Assembly: GCF_000204055.1 (NCBI RefSeq)
Contig: NW_006768778.1
Location: 1 to 64,000 of the forward strand
From: Melampsora larici-populina 98AG31
Lineage: Eukaryota > Basidiomycota > Pucciniomycetes > Pucciniales > Melampsoraceae
Direction of reading: 5' to 3'
DNA length: 64,000 nt
Part shown: piece after piece, positions 46,021 to 56,675 of the stretch
Layout of the letters: the number at the start of each line of letters is the position of its first letter
Position numbering within the stretch: position 1 is the first letter of the stretch
Made by a program: the position numbers and the translations under genes
The notes under the pieces: model-generated
The model's database searches: none
Told to the model about the DNA's origin: nothing
The model's input: only the letters and a program-made list of their open reading frames with translations

Positions 46021-47078
46021 CCTCACCATCCAATTGCACAATATGTGCATCCAAGCTTGCTCGAGATCACAATCAGTAGAGCCGAGACCCGTAATACATG
46101 CAAACTATGTGTTGCGGATGGCAGACAGGGTTATAGACTTCCCTGTCCCCAGGCCTCTTCAGTTTGTGATCACGGCCAAAGTTAATTGAACATCTGTAAA
46201 AGAATTGCTTTCACCCAATTGAAATGAGCTAACGGGTTTTTTCTCGAACCACTCAACAATGCAACTACAGTACGTTTCTTTGCTAGACATCATTGTGTTC
46301 CACCTCCCAATCAGGCCGGACTTTGGAGCAGGACCAGCCTCTAACAATCCATTGTTTGTGATGAAAACCCTTGAGCATCACAAATGATGTTCATTCAATT
46401 TTTTTCCACGTTTTTGACCTCACATTGCTCTCAAACCCTCCAATTGTACAGGCACAAATTTCCGACTCATTGTCAAAGTATGTATTGTACAAAAAATGTC
46501 TTTGTTGACAATCAAAACCATTCTGGACACATCAGTGAGGCAATTTGTATATTGAGCTTGGTACTACACTCAAAGAAGTATAAAGAACATTTATTTGCAA
46601 TTGGTAAAGGTCCTACACCAGCAGGAGGAGGCATAGGACCTTACCAGATGCAAGTCAACTTATAGAAGTAGTATATTTTTAAGTCTCTAGGAACTGTATA
46701 AGCCGGATGTTCTAAACATACTTGGGGACACAGAGCAATGTGAGACCCGATTCAAACAAGTTTTGCCCAATATGCTCTGTGCCAAATTTTGGTTCATGAT
46801 TCCACTGTACATATTTCCAAAGGGAAAGTATTTGGCAAAACATATTGCCATAGGATTCAAAAGAAAGTGTGCGTTACAAACATCCTGGAGCTGCTGATGC
46901 AACAAAGCGTATGACTATCACAAATATAAGACCGACTTCCAAGGGCTCAAGAGCTACCCATTGTGAAGGACAAGATTGTTTTAGGTGATACAACTTTGCA
47001 AGAAAGCCCTACACCGCAACAACCAAGGTAAAAAGTTAGCTACACAAGTGAGTCAATTGTAGCTACCAAAATACATAC
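46021..47078. other. region with short unassigned fragments
   Basis: Minus-strand fragments at 46347-46159 (ends with a Ser/Phe-rich segment, LGESNSFTDVQLTLAVITN) and 46905-46687 are protein-like but too short to assign. No other gene supported. Confidence 0.3.
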
Positions 47079-48840
47079 TTAGGAGTCAACTTGTGACCCC
47101 TCAATAAGTATTTCACTGCGTGGAGTTTCTCCATCAACACCTCCTAACTGGCCGTGCAACTCATCAAGCTTTTGGTTGATTACATTAATGTCATCCATGG
47201 CTTTTTTCAAATTGTTCAAGCGCATGGGCATCAGTTGGTGTAGTTCATTCTTGAACTTGGTCAAATTGGTGATTGATTTTGCTAAGTTGGCCTGTAAAGT
47301 CCTGATTTGAGTCTGGAAGCAAGACTCAACATCTTTAAGGATGTCATTGGAGATGGGTGTGTTTGTGACACTTTTGACATTGCTGTCCTCCAGCTCATCA
47401 GACAAGACCTCTTTGTTGCTGGGGTAATAACTGTTATGGGCTGGATCCGGATGAAAGTGAAAGTATTTGGCTTTGCTAGCAGGGAAGATTGATGCCATAT
47501 GTTTGATGTCCGGTAAAGAGGTGTGCTTCATCTTGAGCTCTGAATTCTCCGCTGGGAGTAAGGACTCCTTGAACTTGTTGCTGTACATGTCAGCAGGACG
47601 GTGACGTGGAACAAAACCGTAGTCTTTTGAACAAGTGTATATGTACTTATGAGCTGGACGAGTGCTTCCAGGGAAATCATTGCAAGATACAGCATGAAAG
47701 TGAACCCAATCCTTGATGAGTTCCATGAGCCCAATTGTTTTTTGAGACCACCATCAAGGAAGTTCAAAGTGTAATTCTTCAACAGAGCAGGTCCCACTAG
47801 TGACTGTGACTTTGAAGAACTCCCCCATAACGGTGTAGTTCCGTGGGTGGAAGATGGTTGTCACATTTACGTCAACACCAGACTTAACTAAGTAAGCCTG
47901 ATATTCTTCAAAACCCTGTTCTCACATGCTTTTCAGCACATCAATTGACAAAAAAGATGAGAATAAAAAGTTTACTAACCTTTTTTTTTGGCTACCATGT
48001 AATGATACTCAAGGACCTCCAAGTTTTGACATTTCCCCTTGTACATCACAACATCGCGTTTGAATTGGTGCAAAAGGACAGGTAAGATGTTTTCACGCTT
48101 GAGCAAGTCTTTGTCAATTTTGAATTTATAAGCCAGAGATTCAATTGCGCCATTGAAGGAATTCCAGAACACCTCAAGGGCTAAGGTGTTGACGTGATCA
48201 AATAGGTTGCTCTCCCAGTCAAAAGAGAAGCAACAAAGGCCCCAGCGCATTAATTCCATCTTGACTGCCTCAAAATCATCGTCTTGGTTCATGTGAATAC
48301 CAGTCTTGACCAAGTCTGTAATGGCAATTAATGTGGGGGAAGATTTGCCAAAGAGTTGACATCCCACTGGGAAGCGAGCAACCAAACCCTCTTTCTCAGC
48401 CTTCGAGAGAGAGGGTGGGATGGGCGAGCAATATGACTCTCGACACATCAGCACACAAAGGTGTCTGCGGACAAGAGACTGAAAAAGACAAAATCAAAAG
48501 AATAAGTTGAATGTGAGGTAGTCTAATTGAAAAAACAAACCACATGGACATGAACCATCTCAAATTTTGAAAGAGTACCAAGACTATTAGGGCACATTCG
48601 CTTAAGCCATTTCTGGGGAGAAATCACATTCTGCAGAATTTAAATGCCTATTTGGTGGAGCATCTTTCTTTTTTGAATTAAAAAATTCACAGAATGTGAT
48701 TTCTGGTCAGAAATTCCTCAAGTGAACGCACCCTTAGTTCTACGGACGGCATGTGTCCATCTCTTTACACTCTTAGATTGATTTGGAGAAGTTTTGTGAG
48801 GGTTTAAGGGCATTATGGTGCATATTTTGGCAAATGTTTG
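47079..48840 (-). pseudogene. unknown multi-exon gene split by a MITE and a TGA
   Basis: Reading down the minus strand: an exon piece before the MITE (near 48820-48737) and its continuation after it (48589 to about 48543, LGTLSKFEMVHVHV), an intron with donor GTTTGT and acceptor TTTTTCAG, an exon to about 47980 (ESYCSPIPPSLSKAEKEGLV, FKIDKDLLKRENILPVLLHQ), another intron (donor GTTAGT, acceptor GAGAACAG), and a last exon. The last exon contains an in-frame TGA (47754-47756) and a coiled-coil-like C-terminus ending at 47079. No family recognised. The protein body (NYTVMGEFFKVTVTSG, WVHFHAVSCNDFPG) looks like a real folded domain. Confidence 0.45.
48590..48733. mobile_element. Tourist-type (PIF/Harbinger) MITE, 144 bp, TSD TTA
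   Basis: The termini GGGCACATTCGCTTAAG and (reverse complement of the right end) GGGTGCGTTCACTTGAG begin about 50-bp imperfect inverted repeats that share AGAAATCACATTCTG. It is flanked by TTA on both sides (48587-48589 and 48734-48736). TTA duplication plus GGG termini points to PIF/Harbinger. Removing the insert and one TTA restores an open minus-strand frame. Confidence 0.8.
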
Positions 48841-49399
48841 GTAGCAAAGTATAAGTATTTAGGTTATTTGAGTCAAAGAATTACTTTCTCTGTAGATAAT
48901 CACAAAGAAATCTTTGAGTCAGGTATGAAGCTCAATGAGGATTTTCAAGGATTCTTTGAGAGCGAGGAGATTATATACGTATGAGGATTGAGCACGTTGG
49001 AAAGTTCTCAAAGTTCTTTTGTGGAGGTTACAGCGTACGCCAAAGCTTACAAATATTTTTGTTATATTTACTTCAACATATTTGTGTTAATTCAAGACCT
49101 GTTTTGATGTGATCATCTGAGTAGCCAAGCAAAATCCACCTGCCATCTATGCAGTTCTGTTAAAGCACACGAATGGTCTTTGACAAGAGGGAAAGACATG
49201 TGTCACATGCTATTGTTTGGTTTCTTTGTGAAAGGTTGCAGGCAGGTCAAACCACAACTCTGCATTCTTTTGGGGATCTTCTATTGTATGTCTTTTAATC
49301 TAAGACCGCTTGTAATGTGATCAGCAAAAAGTACCATCCAACTGCTATATATGCAAGTTGTTTGAGATATAAGGCTTGAAATTTTGAGAGGGCAGGAAT

Positions 49400-51150
49400 G
49401 GTTTCATCAAAGTGAAATTGAGACACCGGCCTTCAATTGGCGTCAGAGGGGAGAAATGTGGCTACTGCGCAATATATTGAGGATGTCTTTTTAAGAACGG
49501 CTTTGGGGGTTGGTAGCTGGGTCACAAACGTTTTGAAGACTGCAATTTGGAACAAAGGCCAATGCTCCTATGTCCTTGGTATTTCACTGTCTAAGCACCT
49601 TGACAAAGGACAATTGAGCTCACGTACTGTAGGCTTCTTTGGGAGTTATGTTTTGCCTCTATGAGAAGTCTTTTGTGTGGGCACATCAACATGCTACACG
49701 AATACAGACACAGTGAGTGTTATCAAGCAATTTAAGGCAAAGGCTCTTTTGGATGATGCAAGAAAGGTGTTCCCTTGAATTTTCAAGACAATAGAAGACC
49801 TACGTGTAGGTCTGACATCTGACTTCAATAGAAACAGTGGAACTGACTTGTGTCTTGTGTTTCCAGATTGTCACAAATTTTCCAGTGTATTCCGGAAGAA
49901 GCTCACAGCCTTTCTCAGCTTATTTCTTTGAGGAGTTATTAGACACCAAGAAGTACCGCAAGTACCCAAGTAATGTGAACTTGGAATCACGCAGTGCAAA
50001 AGGTGACATTATTGACAATGTGATGCAAGCATTGGGTAATTGGTCTCATGGACTTATAAAGGACAGTGCATGGTTGCTGACTTGCAGGCAGTTGGCGGTG
50101 TCCTGACTGACCCTTTTATTATTGACACAAGCATGTAAGAACACATTTAACTCATCTCAACTGGCCGAACTGTTGACTGATGATGATAATGAACAGGATG
50201 ACTTGGAGTGATGGAAATACAGGAAAGCAGGGTCTACAAAATTTCAAGGACCAACACATGTGCAGTAGGGTCTGTGGATTGATGGGTGTGAGGAGTCAGC
50301 TACTTTCTGGCTGAGTCTTCAACAAAAAGAAGTGTGTAAATGACTAGGAAGAAGTCATCACCGGACACCCAAGTGAAGACTGTAGTTAGTTGACCTCTAA
50401 GAAGAGTATTTGATGCCAGTGGGATGGCTGAGTAATCCCTATAAGGATCTTACTCGGAGCTCTGGTTGATCTTACAGCTTTGGAGCCTGCAGTACTTCAG
50501 ACTCTGAGGATTCAGAGGTGCTGCGGGGTACTTTAGACTCTTTTTGAAGAGGAACCCTTTGTAAATTCCAAGCTTGTTCCGTTAGCTATTGATCCCACCA
50601 GCTCAGAACACCACTTGAGGTTTTACAATAACCTGAATAAAAGTAGAACTATGATAATCAAGATACAACAATATCACTATACTCAATATTCTTGGTAAAG
50701 AATCAAGTATGTTGTGATGAGGAGTTCTGGTATGATAATAAGTTGTTCTTCTTCCAGAGTGGGAAGAAGAGGAGTTTATATATTCCAGACACAGGCGTCA
50801 ACTTGTGGTTGGCGCTTAGGTTTGCTCTTCTTTTGAGTTGGGTTTAGGTTAGGTTTACTATGGGGTTAAGTCATAGTAAGTCTTGTTACTTAAGTGACTC
50901 TTGAAACTGAGCCATGAGTTGTAATTCTTATGGTTTTAAACAAGTTTCATATATTTACATATTATTTACATATGTATTCCATGTATTTACATGTGTATTT
51001 GTTAGTCTGTGGTCCTGTACACAGGGCTCAGGGCTGACAATGGGATTGGATAGAATTCCCAAGGAGAAGAGTAAAAGCTCTGATGATATTGAGATTCTCT
51101 CTTGTAGAACCCCCTCCCCTATTCATATCCCCAGCAAAGGACAGAAGTGA
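49400..51150 (+). pseudogene. alpha-kinase-like gene interrupted by a solo LTR
   Basis: The C-terminal kinase region is recognisable: VTNFPVYSGRSSQPFSAYFF (after an intron ending TTTCCAG at about 49866), TKKYRKYPSNVNLE, a diverged ALGNWSHGLIKDSAWL, then VGGVLTDPFIIDTS in a shifted frame. An intron (GTAAGA donor at about 50136, AACAG acceptor) precedes the hallmark glycine loop and zinc-type Cys/His block SDGNTGKQGLQNFKDQHMCS, RVCGLMG. This pattern fits the alpha-kinase (MHCK/eEF2K) family. The last exon is cut after GLMG by the LTR at 50287 and resumes at 51045 with a tail DRIPKEKSKSSDDIEIL to a TGA at 51150. A frame break near 50075-50095 and stops in 49680-49840 suggest it was also decaying independently. 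Confidence 0.65.
50287..51039 (-). repeat. solo LTR, 753 bp, TSD ATGGG, inside the alpha-kinase gene
   Basis: On the minus strand it reads TGTCAGCCCTGAG...GACTCCTCACA, with exact 5-bp duplications ATGGG at 50282-50286 and 51040-51044. It shares its 5' end and the block GGCTCAGTTTCAAGAGTCA with the plus-strand solo LTR at 44986-46015. Confidence 0.9.
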
Positions 51151-53029
51151 ACCTCAATATATGTGGCTGTTGATTTATTGATACTCAATTCCATCAAACT
51201 GAAATCTACTCCTCAAATGTTTCATTTCTTCTGCACTACTACTAATATTTCATACTGTTCACTTGCAAAAAAATAACAAGTGAATAAACTAAATAATTAG
51301 AAATAACTAAGGATATGTTTTGTTTTCCAATGCTTGCTTCTTCCTGTCCACCTGCTCTCTGTAATTCTCAGCAATTAGTCCCATGATGATGCTGATGTTT
51401 CAGTAGCAAGCCTTCTATTGATGTTGTAAGCATATTGACACAGGGACATAGTCCTTTCAGCATAAAACTCTTTAACCCAGGGTAGATCATCTTGTCAGTC
51501 TTCCTCAAGTTTATTGATGTCCTTGCTGGTACTGGAATTTTGGCAATAAGGTCCTGCAGAGCAAAAGAAAAGCCTCAGCTGTGTCACCACAAGTAAGTGA
51601 GAGAAGACATTACCAATCTCCTTGTTGTTTTGATGTTGACTACATTGTTTTGAAGACCTGTGTCCAATCCCCCTCATTTTTCATTGGCGTTCTTTCGGTG
51701 GAAGTGCATTAACTGCATGGCTATTTGGAAGAATGCCCCTGGCTTCTGAATGCAAGTGCGTGTTTTTAATAGCTCTCCAAAAGTCTTTCCAGAGTTGATT
51801 ATTTCTTGTATCTGTACTAGTGGAGTCCTTTGTCTTCAAATGTCAGTATTTGTGTTAGAGAGAGATAAATATCAATTGTGAAGTCAGCATCATACCTCAA
51901 CATTGAATCATGCCACACAAATCAACTTGTTTGCCACAAGGTTCACTAAGGCCACTGCACATCTATCTACCTGCCTTATTTTTGGTCCTCCAAACTCTGC
52001 CACTCAAAACACAACACAATCTCCTGGCTGACCATACCGCTGTTTGATACCTTTAGCAATTTTCTCATTGACAACATCTCTTATAGTATCTCTAATAGGG
52101 TTACGTTGAGCATTGTGCTCTGTGTCTCTCTTATCCTTCTTCTTTCTTGAGTACTCTTGTTTCCTGCCTGCCTTGTATGTTGCTCTTTTGAGGGTGTGCC
52201 TTTTCTTCTTGGCATCAGATTTGTGTTTGGTCATCTGCAAAGGTACAAAGTGGGCATAATGAAAATCAGTTATCCACTTGAGCTGATGATGATGGAGACA
52301 TGAGTGTATACTGCATACCAAGGGGGTAGAGTGAAAGAAGTGGGGACTTGGAGATATGTGAACGAAGAGGCTAGACTGTCAGTTGGGGATCCCCACAGTT
52401 GAGTATCCCAACCCCTCATGAGATCAATGATCTCTCCACATATCTCCAAGTCCCAACTTGACCCTCTCCACCCCTTTGATATGAGTTCTGGGTTGGTAAT
52501 AAAACATTGGAATAGATAAATAACTATGTGTTGATGTGTGCCTCTGGGGATGTCTGCTGGAAGTTTGATGCAGATTAAGAGTAAGCAAGCTGATGAAGGG
52601 AAGGGCTCTTATACATATCATTATACGGTTAACTTGTGGGTCAAGAGTCAAACAATCCTGTGACTCTTAGGTTGACTTGTGGGTTGGAAGTCAAGATCAT
52701 GTGACTTTTTTAAAAACCATGTTGGACTTGTTTAGGCACTTTGATACTTAACCTTGAGTCCTGACTGAAATTTTGCTACAAATGAAACACAAACACGCAT
52801 ACTTCATTGCATAAAGCATCTTGTCAAAACAGCAAACACAAAAATCTATCTCCATTTCTCCAGCTTCATCATATTCACCTGGAACCTGAAGGCTGCTATT
52901 TTGGAACTTGACCTGTTGAATGTAAGCTTTGGGAAGTAGGGTACATAATTGATGATGTAGCTTGAGTGTCCATTACATACCAATATCATAACCCATACAT
53001 ATTGCTAGCTGCATCTTCTGGACCCAAGC
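51151..53029. other. spacer with one small basic ORF
   Basis: A minus-strand frame at 52321-52004 (105 codons) gives a very basic protein (KHKSDAKKKRHTLKRATYK, RKQEYSRKKKDKRD) with a possible nuclear-localisation character. It has no recognised domain or splice support, so it is not called as a gene. The rest holds nothing recognisable. Confidence 0.35.
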
Positions 53030-55269
53030 CTATTTACCATTGGGCTCCTGATGAGGTAACCCATCATGATAAAATGAAAAAACCTTTGCTAAAAGTCCTA
53101 TTATGTAGTTGTGAGTCCTGCACCATATAGCCTCCTTAAATTTGATTCCATGTAATTCCTGAATTTGTTTTGCACCCTCCAGCATACCCAACACAGTTGC
53201 AGGTGGTGAAAATCTGTAATCTTTAGTTACTAACATTAAACCTCAAACTCTACCAACCAAAAAAACCTTTCCTCTCCAGCAACCTTGATAGCATTGTGAA
53301 ATGATTGAGACATTTCCTGCTGGGCAGTCAATGTTGGAGAGTCCATTTGTTTGACTAAAGAGAACAAACACTTTTCATGATCCAGAAGGTGTTTTGGTGG
53401 GTTTTTGAATAGGATGGATTGGTTGTAAAGTGAAGGGCCCCATACGCCTGAGCTGAACAAAGGTGCACCTTCAGCCGGTGAAAAGACATCAATCCCTGCA
53501 AAGGTTGGGATTTCAGTACCACAAATATGTGAAATGAGAAAAGAAGAACACACCTTTTTCCTTCATTTCATGGATCCATTTAGTACATGACGTATTAGAG
53601 TTGTTGAAATGAGCACCTGGTGGAAGAGAAAATTTAGGCTTCTGGATAAATGGAATATGCTCCCATTGGGTTCAAAGCAAACTGATCACAGTGTCTTGCC
53701 CAGTCTTGTACTGGGCTGGCCACATTCTTTGTGGATGAGACAGGAAAGATTGAGATGAATTGAATAAAATGTCTTGGTTAGTTAAGAACAATGGTGGAAG
53801 GTTTTTGGATTGATTATATGATATAGAAAGTGTGGCAACTGAGTGAACAACATCATGCAAAGGTATTTCTGTATCTATTTGTGTATTGTCATTGGCCATG
53901 TTCAGTTTGGATTGAAGTGGTACGTTTGATGATTGAGTTTTGCTTTCTTCCATACCGACTGGATGAACGGGGGGAGGCAATTGATTTGGGCTAATTGGAG
54001 GTTCTATTTGAGTTGTGTTAATGGGAGCAGGAGCTGTTTGTTTGGTAGCCGGATTGTTTAATTGGGATTTGTTGATGTGGGTTTCAAGATTAGTTGAATC
54101 ATTACTACTTGTATTCATTTCTTCAGTCTGACCATTTTGCTTGTCAATCTCCATTTGATCCAAAGTAGCTGTTTGATTAGCACTACTATGATTGATCTCC
54201 TTAGATTTACTAGTACTGTTGATGATTCAAATTTGATGAAAGGACACATCGGGAATAATGCTACGTGGTTTAATTGTATTAGGAGAAGGAACTTGTTGTT
54301 CTGTGTCTACTTGGTTTGAAGGAGAAGGGCCAGATTGATTGTCCAAAATGTGTGATTGAGTATTGACTTGATGAGAAGGAATAGGAGGAATTGTAGATCC
54401 TTCTTTATTTATCTGAGTTTGAGTAGCATCAATCTCAATATCAATACTATCAGAAGAGATAACCAAATTGTTACTATCCAGACTTTTATTTATTTCATCA
54501 TTATGACTATTTTCGTGATCAACTTCTGCAGCCTGATTGTTCTTCTCCTCAATAGCAGTTACATCTAGATTTTTGTCATGTTCATCATCAATAATGATCC
54601 TTTTTGTTCCATGGGGCTCTCCTTTGGCCAATTTGTCTTCCTCGTCCTGACACACAAGTTTGCGTTTGGTGCTGAACCCTTTTGAGTGCCTTTGGGAGCC
54701 AGAATAAGGAGGAGCACCAGCCTTTGCTCGTGAAGATTGGCGGAGAGTAGGTGGTTTGGGAGATGGTGCGGTGAGGTCAATTAAAATCACTCCATTGGAA
54801 ATGGGAGGAGGTATCTCCATTTTGACGTCTGGAGGAAAGATGAACCAGAAATGTCAGATACCAACAAACAGACAGGGACATAATGATGAAGATGGTGCTG
54901 CATACTTCTCAATCTTTTTTTACAATGGGTTGATGCTTGTTTGATGTACAAAATGACTTTTTCAGGCAAGTAAAGTGTGTCGAGTATTTTTTCAATTTTT
55001 TCGGTAGCCTCTGAGATAACACAGTCATAGTGTTTTGAAGTAAGTCTGTCAAGTTCCTTCTTGGAAAGCCCTTTCTTTTGAATATTTGAAAGGGGTCCAG
55101 AAATCATTGGTGCTTGATCAAATGTCTCATACGAAGGAGCAGAGAATTTGTGGCAAGAATTGGATGACTTCTCCAGACACTCAGTGATGGGGATTTTGGA
55201 GGAAACATTTGTGAAATCCATGTCTTCAGGAACAGGCGGCCTAGTTTGAGGCACCTCAGAATTATTCAT
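53030..55269 (-). pseudogene. unknown multi-exon gene with an in-frame TGA
   Basis: ATG at 55269 (MNNSEVPQTRPPVPEDMDF). Exon 1 ends at 54906; intron 54905-54829 (77 nt, donor GTATGC, acceptor CTCCAG); phase is preserved into exon 2 (VKMEIPPPISNGVILIDLTA). Exon 2 is one frame to 53672, interrupted only by TGA at 54227-54229 (FHQI*IINSTSK). Its product is long, Asn/Ser/Gln/Glu-rich and likely disordered, with a basic Lys/Arg patch. Downstream exons near 53620-53510 and 53490-53236 (GIDVFSPAEGAPLF, GVWGPSLYNQSILFKNPPKH) and 53236-53030 hold a folded-looking domain, with at least one frame change. No family recognised. The TGA may be a lesion or a rare polymorphism. Confidence 0.5.
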
Positions 55270-55729
55270 GATTGGTTATGGATGCTTTTCACTTTATAAG
55301 AATTGAATGATAGATTGATGATAGAAATGAGATCAATCAATTGGTTGTTTAATACAAGGAGGAACTTGATTGACCAAAAGTTTTCTGGAGTGAGGATGTG
55401 TGATGTGTTTAGCTGGATTGAGGTGGTTGAGAAAATGAATTGAAGTGGTTGAGGACAGAAAGTTTGGTTCATCAGCTGGTGAATCACACAGAATATCATT
55501 AACTCTAGGATAAAACCCACAACACCCTGCATTTGGGAGTTTCATCAGTTTGAATTTTGTATATGTATTTTCATAAACAACAAGTGTATATGTATCAGAC
55601 TTCAAATGTACATCATACCAAATCAGCATTTTGACATTCATTACGCTTTCAATAACCTCTTATGATTGATAATCTTGCAAGGTAAGTCCTCACATATGTA
55701 CGTAATAATGTGCTTTTATCATAAACCAC

Positions 55730-56004
55730 TTGTTCGCTTAATGCTGGGCAAGCGAACAAAGGCATATCAATCATGTTCAGCGGGTTGGACTCATTGGAGA
55801 AGTGCTGATTGGTATCTAAATTTCCCAGAAAGGAAACAAAACACCTGATGTGTTCACAAGGAGTGATTAAGGTCTGAAGCTTAATCAAGTCTGGTGGTTT
55901 GCCTTGAGGACAAGCGAGATAAGAGTTGAAGGCCTGTGAACTGTACCATCTGTTTGCTTGCTTGCCTACCAGGCGAACAACGAGAATAAACAGTTCACAG
56001 GCCT
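55730..56004. repeat. two perfect inverted repeats
   Basis: 55730-55739 and 55750-55759 (TTGTTCGCTT / AAGCGAACAA, 10-base loop). 55930-55944 and 55990-56004 (AGGCCTGTGAACTGT / ACAGTTCACAGGCCT, 45-base spacer). Related AGCAAGCAAACG-type words recur up to 56050. It is likely a foldback element in the spacer between two gene relics. Confidence 0.6.
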
Positions 56005-56571
56005 GTGGACTCTCATGCCTCCGCTTGTTTCCTCAGCAAGCAAACGAAGGCAATATATCAGCACATACTTTGAGGCTGGTACTGCGTGAACCATGGTTTG
56101 TCCTGCCTTGATTAAGGTTTGAACCACAATCAAGACTAGTGATTGGTTTGGCATGAAATTTGACCTAAGTTTTATTTTGTAAATCTTGGTAAATCCCTTG
56201 AATATTGTTTTGGAGATGGAGTGGAGTGTTTTACCGGGCAATTAGAAAAAAAGGATGATCACAATATACCAATGATAATCTTATTGATGGTATGACCTTT
56301 GGTAATTGATTGGAGGAAGTTTGAGCGCTATTTATGTCTCACACACAACAGCAAAGTTTTAATAGCTGAATCTCAAAGTGGGGCAAGAAGTGCTTACATG
56401 AATTCAGGATTGTAGCACATGTAAGGGTGTGGTCAATGTGAATCTTGGACACAATTGAGGGTAGCACTTCAATCTTCAAATTATGTCAATCCCACTGATG
56501 CAATGTGGCGAATAATAGGAGTCATATGATGCGATGCGGGGAACAGGAGTTATATGTTGCACTGATTGTCT

Positions 56572-56578
56572 TATATAG
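56572..56578 (+). promoter_or_regulatory. TATA box of the SNF2-type gene
   Basis: TATATAG about 100 bp upstream of the ATG at 56676, followed by a pyrimidine-rich leader ending ATCAAAATGTCC (A at -3). The 5' control region therefore looks preserved although the coding region is broken. Confidence 0.5.
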
Positions 56579-56675
56579 ACATCCAATCCCTCCCACTTGT
56601 TCCCACATTTTTCACTCCACTCAAGCTATATTCATTTTTCATCTTGACTAAATTCTCAAATTCAAATATATCAAA

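Noticed and set aside
52004..52321. basic 105-codon frame on the minus strand
   Set aside because: Low-complexity Lys/Arg composition, no splice or homology support.
17147..54229. TGA as a recoded sense codon
   Set aside because: TGA also ends frames normally here (for example 21174 and 51150), the copies carry other lesions such as TAA and frameshifts, and CpG decay explains the pattern.
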